NCBI GenBank assembly: GCA_049966155.1
Contig: JBMFVE010000001.1
Location: 682,001 to 746,000 of the forward strand
DNA from: JBMFVE01 sp049966155
GTDB lineage: Bacteria; Bacteroidota; Ignavibacteria; Kryptoniales; JAKASW01
Length of the DNA: 64,000 nucleotides
Reading direction: 5' to 3'
Part shown: positions 15,396 to 24,128 of the stretch, in pieces
How the letters are laid out: each line of letters starts with the position of its first letter
How positions within the stretch are numbered: the stretch's first letter is position 1
The notes under the pieces: model-generated
What the model saw: the letters and a program-made list of their open reading frames with translations, nothing else
The model's database searches: none
Told to the model about the DNA's origin: nothing
Position numbers and translations under genes: made by a program

Positions 15396-16637
15396 TCAAA
15401 ACACATCATACTGGTAAATAAACGGCTGTTTCCATTCAAATACTTTATCTAATTTTTCGACAAGAGTCCTATCGATTTCCACCAGCCCGTAGTTAACAGC
15501 ATCTCGCACTCTTAAATGTCCCGAATAAATTTGTGAAAATGTCTCTATATCCATTTCAACCTCTGCCGGTGAGCGACTCTCTTCTACAACGCTTTCTCCA
15601 GAATGAACGTGCACCTTAAAAACTTGAGAGTTGACAGCCAGGAGGGAGTCTTTGATCTTAATGGTGAAATCTACTGGGGATTCCGAAGAAACCATCAGGT
15701 ATTTAAGAGCATTTTTCACATTTATTACCCTTAGCATAAACCCACAAGCAAGCATACCAAACGTCTTGTATTCAAAGAAAAGGCGTCTGAAATTGTATTC
15801 TACAGGTTCGCGCAGGAATAAGTGCATTGGATAGTCAATTGGTGCTAGATATCGCACCTTCGAAACTTGCTCTCGAAGGCCGCCAATAAATCCCCACAAT
15901 GCCCTATGTGCATTCGACCCCAGACCAACGAGTTCTTTAATAGTTAAAACAGGCTCCTGGTTTGCCTCTTTGACAAGCTCATACATGACATAGCCGCTGC
16001 ACTCTATCTTTCCTGTTGTGCGCGATGGCTCTTCGTAAATATAGATATCATGTGCTTTCGGAAATACTACCATTTCCCAGAAGTTTTCAGTTCGCACGAT
16101 TGTAAAGCTTCCATTCCTTTCAATATTATCATTAAAAACCTTTTTAATTCTGTTTCTGTCCGAACGCTGGGCTGTCCGCACTCCAGCCCTTTCATCAAAA
16201 TCCACTATATCATTAGAAGATAATTCATACTGCACTGCGCTACCCACAAATGCATAGCCGTACTTTTTGTAAAATCTGTGTCGAAAAGGATAAAGCATTG
16301 AAATCGGGTAACCAAACTCGTACATCTTTCTGATGGAATTTTCAATGAGAATTTCGGCGATTCCTCTCCTCCTGGCTTCCGGAATGACCGCTACAGCTGC
16401 CAGTCCTGCCATCGGCATCCTCTTTCCCCGAGCGTAAACTTCAAATGGTGTTATTCTTAAGCAGCCGACAATTCCTGAAGACAACAACCGATCTTCAATA
16501 ACGTACATATCGCTAATATGGTAACGCGGATTATTTTCAATGCTGAGTCTGACAATGTTCTGGTCTTCAATGAAAGACTTGGACAGGAGTGAAGATATTG
16601 CCTCCGCATCTGAACTATTTGCCTGCCGAATTAACAC
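15396..16637 (-). CDS. GNAT acetyltransferase, Eis-like with C-terminal SCP2-type domain
   Basis: 413 residues. The N-terminal GNAT domain binds acetyl-CoA through A-V-I-P-E-A-R-R-R-G-I-A-E (about 80-95); a second GNAT-like half follows, and the C-terminal 100 residues (M-D-I-E-T-F-S-Q-I-Y-S-G) resemble the sterol-carrier-like domain of Eis proteins. Eis enzymes acetylate amines, including aminoglycosides in mycobacteria, so an amine substrate is likely but not known. It overlaps the preceding GT9 gene by 7 bases, which implies coexpression. Confidence 0.85.
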   Translation of the reverse strand: MLIRQANSSDAEAISSLLSKSFIEDQNIVRLSIENNPRYHISDMYVIEDRLLSSGIVGCLRITPFEVYARGKRMPMAGLAAVAVIPEARRRGIAEILIENSIRKMYEFGYPISMLYPFRHRFYKKYGYAFVGSAVQYELSSNDIVDFDERAGVRTAQRSDRNRIKKVFNDNIERNGSFTIVRTENFWEMVVFPKAHDIYIYEEPSRTTGKIECSGYVMYELVKEANQEPVLTIKELVGLGSNAHRALWGFIGGLREQVSKVRYLAPIDYPMHLFLREPVEYNFRRLFFEYKTFGMLACGFMLRVINVKNALKYLMVSSESPVDFTIKIKDSLLAVNSQVFKVHVHSGESVVEESRSPAEVEMDIETFSQIYSGHLRVRDAVNYGLVEIDRTLVEKLDKVFEWKQPFIYQYDVF

Positions 16638-17680
16638 TGTCGCTCCTTTTCATTTACTATCTTCAGTAAAGCTGAGAATACTGCGTCTACTGTTATGCCT
16701 TCACCATCTTCTCCAAAATTGCAGATGTGTGGGTCACCTGGACAACGAAACCGACAAAAGTCCACCGGTGGAAGAAGAATTTGGCTTTGCGACCCTATTG
16801 GTCCCCACAGCTGGGGTGAACACGCCGGCAGCGGACAAAACATTGCCACGACAGGGGTACCAACTGCAGCTGCAATGTGCATTGGACCTGTGCTTGAAGA
16901 GACGAACACGGAAACCGTGGAAATGACAGCACTCAGATCTCTTAAGCTCCATTTGCCAAAAGATGTTCTGGTGTTCGTAATACCTTTAAACTCATCTTCG
17001 AATATGTATTCTGAAGAATTGCCTGTAACCAGAACTTGCATGCCATGACCAGCGACTCGCTGAACGAGCTCTACATATCTTTTGATCTCCCAGTTGGGGG
17101 CAGAGTGACCGCTACCAGGATGAATACCAACAATGGGTTCATGCAAATCGAAACCCAAACTCGACAACATTTCACGTGCTTTTTGCCTCTCTTCTTGGCT
17201 GAGAAAAATTTCTGGAGTAGTCCATATTTTATGTGAACCAATACTTCTCGCTAGATCAAGCATGTAATCTGACTCGTGCCGGAGGGGACTGTATCCTTTC
17301 CTCGACACTCCGCGCATTAAGGTAATGACCTCATAAAGAATATGCCCTACACCTATCCTCTGCCGAATCCCTGCAAAAAAGAGCATATATGCATGTCTGC
17401 TCGTCGGTTTAAGTAATAAAGCCGCATCGAATCTGTGCGACCTAATTTCTCTAACTTTCTGCCAAAAATTTCCATCCTTACCTCCTGCATCCTCGCTATC
17501 AGTTAGTATTACGTCAATGTTTGGATTGTTTTCAAGTAATGGCGCTGTAAGAGGGGATACAAGTGCTCCAATAAACGACCCCGGAAATGAATCGCGTAAG
17601 GTGTGATAAACAGGGGTGGATAGTACCACGTCACCAATTCTGTCCGGTCTAACAACCAGAATTCTTTTCGGCTTTCCCAT
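16631..17680 (-). CDS. Glycosyltransferase family 9 (heptosyltransferase-like)
   Basis: 349 residues of the GT-B fold. N-terminal I-L-V-V-R-P-D-R-I-G-D-V-V-L-S-T-P matches the first motif of ADP-heptose:LPS heptosyltransferases; the C-terminal donor site includes S-S-S-T-G-P-M-H-I-A-A-A-V-G-T-P. It probably adds a heptose or similar sugar to the LPS core at the inner membrane; which position is unknown. It is first in the minus-strand run to 11259, divergent from sufB. KdsB elsewhere in the window supports an LPS-making cell. Confidence 0.9.
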   Translation of the reverse strand: MGKPKRILVVRPDRIGDVVLSTPVYHTLRDSFPGSFIGALVSPLTAPLLENNPNIDVILTDSEDAGGKDGNFWQKVREIRSHRFDAALLLKPTSRHAYMLFFAGIRQRIGVGHILYEVITLMRGVSRKGYSPLRHESDYMLDLARSIGSHKIWTTPEIFLSQEERQKAREMLSSLGFDLHEPIVGIHPGSGHSAPNWEIKRYVELVQRVAGHGMQVLVTGNSSEYIFEDEFKGITNTRTSFGKWSLRDLSAVISTVSVFVSSSTGPMHIAAAVGTPVVAMFCPLPACSPQLWGPIGSQSQILLPPVDFCRFRCPGDPHICNFGEDGEGITVDAVFSALLKIVNEKERQC

Positions 17681-17770
17681 CCTTTATCATTTATTATTTT
17701 ACTAAATATAAGGATTGGCCAACTTGAATCAATGGATGTCTCTTTTCCATCTTTTTGTTACACAGGTAAG

Positions 17771-17782
17771 GACTATAAAATA
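17771..17782 (+). promoter_or_regulatory. GACTATAAAATA element, upstream copy (possible Rrf2/IscR-type site)
   Basis: This 12-base word recurs exactly at 17845-17856, 74 bases downstream (about seven helical turns). GACT followed by an A/T run resembles a half of the IscR type 1 site. The suf operon it precedes encodes an Rrf2 regulator, making autoregulation an attractive inference. Confidence 0.4.
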
Positions 17783-17842
17783 CGGTTTAGGGCATCAAGA
17801 GATCTCACGGGAACTTTAGCAGGCAATTTTGGATTGTTAATC

Positions 17843-17871
17843 TTGACTATAAAATATAGATTAATTAAAAT
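17843..17871 (+). promoter_or_regulatory. Sigma-70-like suf promoter with overlapping GACTATAAAATA element
   Basis: TTGACT (17843-17848), a 17-base spacer and TAAAAT (17866-17871) form a good promoter, with a start near 17878 and a leader of about 40 bases before sufB. The second GACTATAAAATA (17845-17856) covers most of the -35 box and early spacer, where a bound repressor would block polymerase. Confidence 0.55.
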
Positions 17872-17918
17872 AGATTAGCAATGAATCAAGGCAAGGACAG
17901 AGGAAGGACATAACGAAC

Positions 17919-19358
17919 ATGAAAGAGATGACCACTGAAGAAATTGAGAAGAGTGATTATAAGTACGGTTTCGTTACCGAAATTGAGGAAGAAACGGTCC
18001 CCAAGGGCTTGAACGAAGAAATTATTCGCGTCATATCCGAAAAAAAGAACGAACCCGAGTGGATGCTGGAGTGGCGCTTGAAGGCGTACAAACACTGGCT
18101 TACCATGGAAGAACCTCATTGGGCAAATGTCAAATACGACCCCATTGATTATCAGGACATAAGATACTATGCAGCCCCTAAAAAGAAACCCATGCTCAAC
18201 AGTTTACAGGAAGCAGACCCCGAATTACTCAATGCCTTTGAAAAGCTGGGTATACCCCTCGAGGAACAGAAACGACTTGCCGGAGTTGCTGTCGATGCTG
18301 TCTTTGATAGTGTTTCAGTGGCAACGACTTTTAAGGAAAAGCTTGCAGAACTCGGGATTGTATTTTGTTCAATGTCCGAGGCAATTCAAAGATACCCTGA
18401 CCTTGTGAGAAGATATTTAGGAACTGTTGTCCCATACACAGATAACTTTTTTGCTGCTTTGAATTCTGCAGTTTTCAGCGACGGCTCATTTGCCTACATT
18501 CCAAAAGGAGTCCGCTGCCCGATGGAGCTGTCAACTTATTTTCGTATTAACGCCTCCGAAACGGGACAATTTGAACGAACTCTTATAGTAGCTGACGAAG
18601 GTAGCTATGTCAGTTACCTGGAAGGGTGCACAGCTCCCATACGCGATACCAATCAGCTCCACGCAGCAGTAGTGGAACTTATAGCTCTTGATAATGCAGA
18701 AATAAAATATTCGACCGTACAAAACTGGTATCCTGGCGATGAGAATGGTAAAGGTGGAATTTATAATTTTGTAACAAAGCGAGGAGCATGCAGGGGAGTT
18801 AACTCAAAAATATCCTGGACACAGGTAGAGACAGGATCAGCGATAACATGGAAATACCCAAGCTGCATCCTGCAGGGTGATAACTCTGTGGGAGAGTTTT
18901 ATTCTGTTGCTGTCACAAATCACATGCAGCAAGCCGACACAGGTACAAAGATGATACACATCGGCAAAAATACTCGAAGCACAATCATCTCGAAAGGAAT
19001 TTCGGCAGGGAGAAGCAATAACAGTTACCGCGGAATGGTGAGGATCTCGAGAAATGCAGAAAACGCTCGCAATTATTCACAGTGTGATTCTCTGCTCATA
19101 GGCGACAAGTGCGGCGCACATACATTCCCCATCCTTGAAGCTAACAATCCCACCGCACAGGTCGAACATGAAGCAACGACTTCAAAAATTGGAACTGATC
19201 AGATTTTTTATTTGAACCAGCGGGGCATCTCGACTGAGGATGCAATTAGGCTTATTGTAAATGGTTATTGCAAGGAAGTCTTTAAACAGCTCCCAATGGA
19301 GTTCGCTGTCGAGGCGACCCGTCTTTTGAGCATGAGTCTTGAAGGAAGCGTTGGATAA
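17919..19358 (+). CDS. sufB: Fe-S cluster assembly protein SufB
   Basis: 479 residues, the usual SufB length. It is the scaffold subunit of the SufBCD complex, which builds Fe-S clusters in the cytoplasm from sulfur delivered by a cysteine desulfurase. The conserved core includes Y-I-P-K-G-V-R-C-P-M-E-L-S-T-Y-F-R and, near the C-terminus, C-G-A-H-T-F-P and G-I-S-T-E-D-A. First gene of a sufB-sufC-sufD-sufT-rrf2 operon; no sufS or sufU is in this window. A GAGGAAGGA site precedes ATG 17919. Confidence 0.97.
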   Translation: MKEMTTEEIEKSDYKYGFVTEIEEETVPKGLNEEIIRVISEKKNEPEWMLEWRLKAYKHWLTMEEPHWANVKYDPIDYQDIRYYAAPKKKPMLNSLQEADPELLNAFEKLGIPLEEQKRLAGVAVDAVFDSVSVATTFKEKLAELGIVFCSMSEAIQRYPDLVRRYLGTVVPYTDNFFAALNSAVFSDGSFAYIPKGVRCPMELSTYFRINASETGQFERTLIVADEGSYVSYLEGCTAPIRDTNQLHAAVVELIALDNAEIKYSTVQNWYPGDENGKGGIYNFVTKRGACRGVNSKISWTQVETGSAITWKYPSCILQGDNSVGEFYSVAVTNHMQQADTGTKMIHIGKNTRSTIISKGISAGRSNNSYRGMVRISRNAENARNYSQCDSLLIGDKCGAHTFPILEANNPTAQVEHEATTSKIGTDQIFYLNQRGISTEDAIRLIVNGYCKEVFKQLPMEFAVEATRLLSMSLEGSVG

Positions 19359-19403
19359 TCACGACGGCGCTGGGAATCATAAATCTATAAGAAGGAAAAA
19401 ATA

Positions 19404-20192
19404 ATGCTCGAAATCAGAAATCTTCATGCTTCCATAGAAGATAAAGAAATATTGAAAGGAATCAATCTGTCAATTAATAAAGGGGAAATACACGCCATAA
19501 TGGGACCGAATGGGTCGGGCAAGAGTACCCTAGCCAACGTGCTCGCTGGAAGGCCCGAGTACAAAGTAACACAGGGTGAAGTGGTTTACGAAAAGAAAGA
19601 CCTTTTGAGTATGCCCCCGGAAGTTAGAGCAAGGGAAGGAGTTTTTCTCGCATTTCAGTACCCAATTGAACTCCCTGGGGTGAACAACACTACTTTCCTG
19701 AGAACAGCTTTAAATGAAATCCGAAAATATAAAGGTCTGCCTGAAATAAGTGCCGGCCAATTCCTATCGATTCTTAAAAAGAAATTGGCTCTCGTCGAGA
19801 TGAACGATACACTGTTGAATCGCTCAGTTAATGAGGGCTTTTCGGGCGGCGAAAAGAAACGCAACGAGATTTTACAGATGGCGATCCTCGAACCAAAACT
19901 TGCTATCCTGGATGAAACTGATTCCGGCCTGGACATAGACGCGCTGAGAATTGTGGCAAATGGGGTCAACAAACTAAAATCGGCGGAAAACGCAATAATT
20001 GTAGTTACTCATTATCAGAGACTCTTGAATTATATAGTCCCTGACTACGTCCACGTTCTTTATAACGGACGTATTGTAAAGTCAGGTGGTAAGGATCTTG
20101 CGCTTGAGCTTGAAGAAAAAGGTTATGACTGGCTTAAACCAGCCGATGAAATGCCTGGAAACATGAATGTAGAGATCGAGACAGTGAGATGA
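19404..20192 (+). CDS. sufC: Fe-S cluster assembly ATPase SufC
   Basis: A 262-residue ABC-type ATPase without membrane partner, which drives conformational change in SufB-SufD. Walker A is G-P-N-G-S-G-K-S-T, the ABC signature F-S-G-G-E-K-K-R-N-E, Walker B L-A-I-L-D-E-T-D-S-G-L-D-I-D. The signature and D-E-T-D-S-G-L are SufC-specific. It starts 45 bases after sufB and overlaps sufD by 4 bases. Confidence 0.97.
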   Translation: MLEIRNLHASIEDKEILKGINLSINKGEIHAIMGPNGSGKSTLANVLAGRPEYKVTQGEVVYEKKDLLSMPPEVRAREGVFLAFQYPIELPGVNNTTFLRTALNEIRKYKGLPEISAGQFLSILKKKLALVEMNDTLLNRSVNEGFSGGEKKRNEILQMAILEPKLAILDETDSGLDIDALRIVANGVNKLKSAENAIIVVTHYQRLLNYIVPDYVHVLYNGRIVKSGGKDLALELEEKGYDWLKPADEMPGNMNVEIETVR

Positions 20193-21520
20193 AAAATCAA
20201 TTAGACGATGTTAAAAGCAAGTATATATCTCTCTTCAACGATTTCAAGAACCGCCTGAACGGGGAAAAATCAGGCCCAATTCACGAAGCCAGACAAAACG
20301 CTCTAAAGACGTTCACGGAAGTCGGATTCCCCACATTGCGGATGGAGGACTGGCGGTTTACTGATATTTCACCTATCCTGAGGAATGATTTTACATTGCC
20401 GGAGTTAAACGCCCTGCCCTCAATAAAGAAAGGAGATATTTCAAATTTCCTCTGCGGCATTCCTAATGCAATTGTCCTGGTGTTTCTTAATGGGATTTTT
20501 GTTGAATCATTATCTACCAGGATTCATGAAGGTTCTGGAAGTATTCATAAAGAAATTTTAAACGGAAATCCCGATATTATCTCACATCTTGCAAAATATG
20601 CTGCATCGGCATCAAATGCTTTCACAGCTCTGAATGCCGCGTTCACTTATGATGGAGCTTTCATAAGGATGCCGGATGGCGAAAAAAGTAAACCTGTTCA
20701 TCTCCTTTTTTTGGCCGACCCGAAAAGCAAACAAATTGTTTATCATCCTCATAACATCATTATTGCTGGAAAGAATTCAAATTTAACTATAATTGAACAT
20801 TATGCTGCGTTAAAGAATGACCGATATTTTACAAATTCTGTTACCGAAATTTTTGCCAATGAAAATTCCTCTATAAATCATATTCGCCTTCAATTCGAAT
20901 CTGAAGATGCTTTTCACATCGGATCAACTTATGTGTCGCTATCCAGGTCATCAAGCTATTCTTCTCACTCAGTTAACATAGGGGGAGAAATTTCCCGACA
21001 TGATCTCAACGTCGTCCTCGCTGAAGAAGGTGCGAGCACCGATTTGTATGGGCTATACATGCTGACAGGCAAGCAACTCTCGGACACGCATACATTCATT
21101 GACCATACTGCACCACATTGCACCAGTCAGGAACATTACAAGGGTATTCTTGACGAAAATTCTCATGGCGTTTTCAACGGAAAGATACTTGTTAGAAAAG
21201 GCGCCCAGCAAACAAACTCCTATCAGGAAAATAGGAACATAATCCTTTCTTCCGGTGCGAAGGTCGACACAAAGCCACAACTTGAAATTTTCGCTGATGA
21301 TGTCAAATGTTCACACGGTGCAACAGTAGGACAGCTGAGCGCTGATTCTATATTTTACATGCGGTCACGCGGAATAAGCGAGGAAACTGCAAGGTTAATA
21401 TTAATACATGCATTTGCCAGTGATGTTTTAAATAACATTAAGATTAATGGGGTGAGAAAGTATCTTGAACAATTTCTCTCAAGCAGGTTCTTACCTGAAG
21501 ACCGCACAATTCAACATTGA
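20189..21520 (+). CDS. sufD: Fe-S cluster assembly protein SufD
   Basis: 443 residues, a SufB paralogue and partner in the SufBC2D scaffold, thought to help iron entry. An N-terminal helical part (M-E-D-W-R-F-T-D-I near residue 52) leads into the beta-helix core, ending with C-S-H-G-A-T-V-G-Q-L and Y-M-R-S-R-G-I-S-E-E-T-A-R, the SufD signature. Its ATG overlaps the sufC TGA, indicating translational coupling. Confidence 0.96.
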   Translation: MKNQLDDVKSKYISLFNDFKNRLNGEKSGPIHEARQNALKTFTEVGFPTLRMEDWRFTDISPILRNDFTLPELNALPSIKKGDISNFLCGIPNAIVLVFLNGIFVESLSTRIHEGSGSIHKEILNGNPDIISHLAKYAASASNAFTALNAAFTYDGAFIRMPDGEKSKPVHLLFLADPKSKQIVYHPHNIIIAGKNSNLTIIEHYAALKNDRYFTNSVTEIFANENSSINHIRLQFESEDAFHIGSTYVSLSRSSSYSSHSVNIGGEISRHDLNVVLAEEGASTDLYGLYMLTGKQLSDTHTFIDHTAPHCTSQEHYKGILDENSHGVFNGKILVRKGAQQTNSYQENRNIILSSGAKVDTKPQLEIFADDVKCSHGATVGQLSADSIFYMRSRGISEETARLILIHAFASDVLNNIKINGVRKYLEQFLSSRFLPEDRTIQH

Positions 21521-21539
21521 ACCAACGAAAGGCGATAAA

Positions 21540-21860
21540 ATGACTGCGGAGGAAAAAAAGGTTATCGAGGAAAAGGTTGTAGATGCAATAAAAGAGTGCT
21601 ATGATCCGGAAATACCCGTCAACATCTGGGAACTTGGATTGATATACGAGATGTATGTCGACGACGAGTCGACAGCACATGTAAAGATGACGCTCACTGC
21701 CCCCGGCTGCCCAGCAGCCCGGTCTCTTCCACTGGAAGTACAGGCAAGGATTTCACAGATTCCTGAGATAAAAAATGTTCAGGTGGAGGTTGTTTGGGAC
21801 CCACCTTGGACACCAGAAATGATGTCACAAGAAGCTAAATTAGAACTGGGATTTATGTAA
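21540..21860 (+). CDS. SufT-like DUF59/MIP18-family protein
   Basis: 106 residues. The DUF59 fold is clear: A-I-K-E-C-Y-D-P-E-I-P-V-N-I-W-E-L-G-L-I-Y, then T-A-P-G-C-P-A-A (a conserved Cys) and V-W-D-P-P-W-T-P-E-M-M-S. In suf operons such proteins act in Fe-S cluster maturation or transfer. The open frame can be extended to 21465 inside sufD, but ATG 21540 has an AAAGG site 6 bases upstream and gives the family's normal length. It lies between sufD and the Rrf2 regulator. Confidence 0.9.
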   Translation: MTAEEKKVIEEKVVDAIKECYDPEIPVNIWELGLIYEMYVDDESTAHVKMTLTAPGCPAARSLPLEVQARISQIPEIKNVQVEVVWDPPWTPEMMSQEAKLELGFM

Positions 21861-21861
21861 A

Positions 21862-22338
21862 ATGAAACTCAGCGCTCAAGAAGAATATGGGATGCGGTGC
21901 TTACTTAGGATTGCCCGTGGAAATCCAAGAGAAGGAATGACCATACCAGAAATAAGTCGCCTTGAAGGACTAAGCCCGGCTAATGTGGCCAAGCTATTGC
22001 GGATACTGAGACTTGGTGGTTTCATAGAAAGCGCACGAGGACGGTCTGGTGGGTATCGACTTGCCAAACCTGCTGATCAAATAATCGTAGGTGATGTTTT
22101 AAATGTTCTCGGAGGAAGGATTTATGAAGAAGATTTTTGCGATACTCATTCAGGGTTAAATTCGATATGTTGCAACATAATCGACTGCTCAATGCGAACC
22201 CTGTGGCAGTCGTTACAGGGTGCCCTTGATAATGTTTTGAACAAGGTCTCACTTAAGGACATGCTTAAGAGTGAACAGACAGTTAAAAAGGGAACCATTG
22301 CCCCAAGAATTGAAGCAGCTAAAAGTGCCGCGGTTTAA
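21862..22338 (+). CDS. Rrf2-family transcriptional regulator (IscR/SufR-like)
   Basis: 158 residues. The N-terminal winged helix has M-T-I-P-E-I-S-R-L-E-G-L-S-P-A-N-V-A-K-L-L and the wing G-R-S-G-G-Y-R-L. The regulatory segment holds four cysteines, C-x9-C-C-x4-C (C-D-T-H ... I-C-C-N-I-I-D-C), a likely [2Fe-2S] or [4Fe-4S] ligand set as in IscR. It would sense Fe-S supply and control the suf operon, whose last gene it is; many relatives are instead first. Its start is one base after the stop of the SufT-like gene. The GACTATAAAATA repeats at 17771 and 17845 are candidate targets. Confidence 0.92.
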   Translation: MKLSAQEEYGMRCLLRIARGNPREGMTIPEISRLEGLSPANVAKLLRILRLGGFIESARGRSGGYRLAKPADQIIVGDVLNVLGGRIYEEDFCDTHSGLNSICCNIIDCSMRTLWQSLQGALDNVLNKVSLKDMLKSEQTVKKGTIAPRIEAAKSAAV

Positions 22339-22366
22339 AACTTTTATAGAAACGCACCGCACCCGC

Positions 22367-23311
22367 TTAATGTGAAATGCTTCCTCCATTCTGAACCAGC
22401 TGCTTTGATGTAAAAAGAGCGACTATAAGCGGCGCAATATCAACTATTGAGTGAATTTTCCCTTTGAAGAAAGCTGAATATTCCCCTGCAATACCTGTTA
22501 ATACAGGATTTAGTGTGTGAGCTCTTGTTGAGAGATCTTCAACATTGCCATGATCACTCGAAATTAAAAGAGTGAGCCCCGATAACCCTCTTTCGATTAT
22601 CCCACCCAGGAATTCATCGAATGTTTCCAGGACGTTCCTGGCAAATTCCATATCCTGTTCATGACCTGCATGATCAGTTAGAAAAAACTCAAACATTGTA
22701 AAATCATGCTCTTCCGCTATCTGCCTCATTCTATTTCCAACATCGAAAGGTTTCTGAGGCTCTATATCGGAATATCCAAGGTCAGTGCGCCATCTTTCCC
22801 CTGTTATATCTGCAGATATTCCCTTGCCTTTTCTAAGCGCTTCGTCATTGCATAACGGTATTCCACTCATCAAGCAGGAGAGCGTTGTTGCACTTAGCTT
22901 CCTCTTTCCTGCCTTCACATATTCAAAGAATTGTCTTGGGTAAGCATTTGCGAAGTATACGTCAACTCCAAGTTCTTTCAGAACTTTAAAGATATTTTTT
23001 TCCTCCAGTATGGTTTTGATTTCAGAATGGGGATAAGGGCCAAAATGCGAGTTAATAACCCTCGCTGCGTTTACGCCTGTGAAAAGAGAAGTTTGCCCTG
23101 TGCCACTTTGAGGAAGTCCTTCCACACCAAGCAAAGCATCCGTCGGTACGATGAAGGATAATCCATTATTATTAAGTATGGGTGAGTCAAGCGAAGGAAT
23201 TCCACCAAAAAGTTTTACAAAGTTTGGCATTTTTGCAGAAAAGAACGGATTTATTTCGTTATGATTTTCTCCAATCCCAACGCCATCCAGAAAGAGAAAT
23301 AGAAAATGCAA
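22367..23311 (-). CDS. Alkaline phosphatase-superfamily metalloenzyme (phosphoglycerate-mutase-like)
   Basis: 314 residues with the metal-ligand pattern of the iPGM/alkaline phosphatase superfamily: F-L-D9-G-V-G-I-G, the nucleophile region S-G-T-G-Q-T-S-L-F-T-G, T-D-H-A-G-H, S-S-D-H-G-N and H-T-L-N-P-V. It is too short for a true iPGM (about 510 residues) and lacks the inserted mutase domain, so it is a phospho- or sulfo-hydrolase or mutase of unknown substrate. It is the last gene of the nadK-trx-prmC-dtd run, convergent with the Rrf2 gene. Confidence 0.8.
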   Translation of the reverse strand: MHFLFLFLDGVGIGENHNEINPFFSAKMPNFVKLFGGIPSLDSPILNNNGLSFIVPTDALLGVEGLPQSGTGQTSLFTGVNAARVINSHFGPYPHSEIKTILEEKNIFKVLKELGVDVYFANAYPRQFFEYVKAGKRKLSATTLSCLMSGIPLCNDEALRKGKGISADITGERWRTDLGYSDIEPQKPFDVGNRMRQIAEEHDFTMFEFFLTDHAGHEQDMEFARNVLETFDEFLGGIIERGLSGLTLLISSDHGNVEDLSTRAHTLNPVLTGIAGEYSAFFKGKIHSIVDIAPLIVALFTSKQLVQNGGSISH

Positions 23312-23405
23312 ACTCAGATGTCCTCCATAACGCTCCAGTTAAGTTAATCTCACCTGCCGCCTTTTCCAGCAGCCTGTAACAGATAACAGAGATTTTCTCT
23401 TCAAT

Positions 23406-24128
23406 TTAATATCGCAGCATCCTGATTTCTTTTTTCAAATAATCTCGCCACTCATCTTCCAGCCGGTGTTTATCCACATGTAATACCCTTCTGATTGCCG
23501 AATCAAATGTGTTTGCACGTGTGAATTCGTGAAGAAGCCGTACAAGGGAACCTGCACCAAATTTAACTTCAAGAAACTCCCCGGTAATGCCAAGGTAATA
23601 AAGTGTTTCCTCGTAATTGCTTCCTGATGAGGTATTCTGTATGCGCTCTTCCAAATCATTTAGGTAATGTACCGAGATAAATGGCACAGGCGACAAACTT
23701 TGTAGCTCGCCGCTCTCATACACTGCAACAGAATATATCAGCCACCACGGCATTCCATTACTGTGCAGCGGTGTCAATAATTGCAGCAGCACACCTCTTG
23801 AAAGCTTTTCAATGTAAGACCCATCTGCACTGCTGTCTGGGCAAACGACATAAAGTATGCCGTTGACCTGCGCAGGCGCGAATACCGAATCAAGACCAGA
23901 AACCCGGGTAAATTCCAAATAGTCCCGGCAGAGCCGTACATTTATCTTACGATCTTGCCCATACTTAATCTGCTTGACATCGGTTTTGAAAACCCCTTGA
24001 ATAAAATTTAGCCACCCCTTCGCATTCTGGCGAGCAGTTGCCCCGGAATAATAGAGGCGTACGTTCTGACTTTCAATCTTCTGAATAGGAGACTGAAACA
24101 TCAGTACAAATAATAAAACGCTTATCAT
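23406..24128 (-). CDS. Degenerate peptidase MA-like protein, exported
   Basis: 240 residues with an N-terminal hydrophobic signal. The layout follows the MA-like gluzincin domain found in Bacteroidota/Chlorobi-type genomes, where an H-E-x-x-H helix is followed by P-x-W-L-x-E-G-x-A-x-Y. Here the corresponding parts read R-G-V-L-L-Q-L-L-T-P-L and P-W-W-L-I-Y-S-V-A-V-Y-E-S-G: the zinc histidines and glutamate are gone but the scaffold is kept. It is probably a non-catalytic binding protein. It overlaps dtd by 4 bases. Homology is inferred from this pattern only. Confidence 0.6.
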   Translation of the reverse strand: MISVLLFVLMFQSPIQKIESQNVRLYYSGATARQNAKGWLNFIQGVFKTDVKQIKYGQDRKINVRLCRDYLEFTRVSGLDSVFAPAQVNGILYVVCPDSSADGSYIEKLSRGVLLQLLTPLHSNGMPWWLIYSVAVYESGELQSLSPVPFISVHYLNDLEERIQNTSSGSNYEETLYYLGITGEFLEVKFGAGSLVRLLHEFTRANTFDSAIRRVLHVDKHRLEDEWRDYLKKEIRMLRY

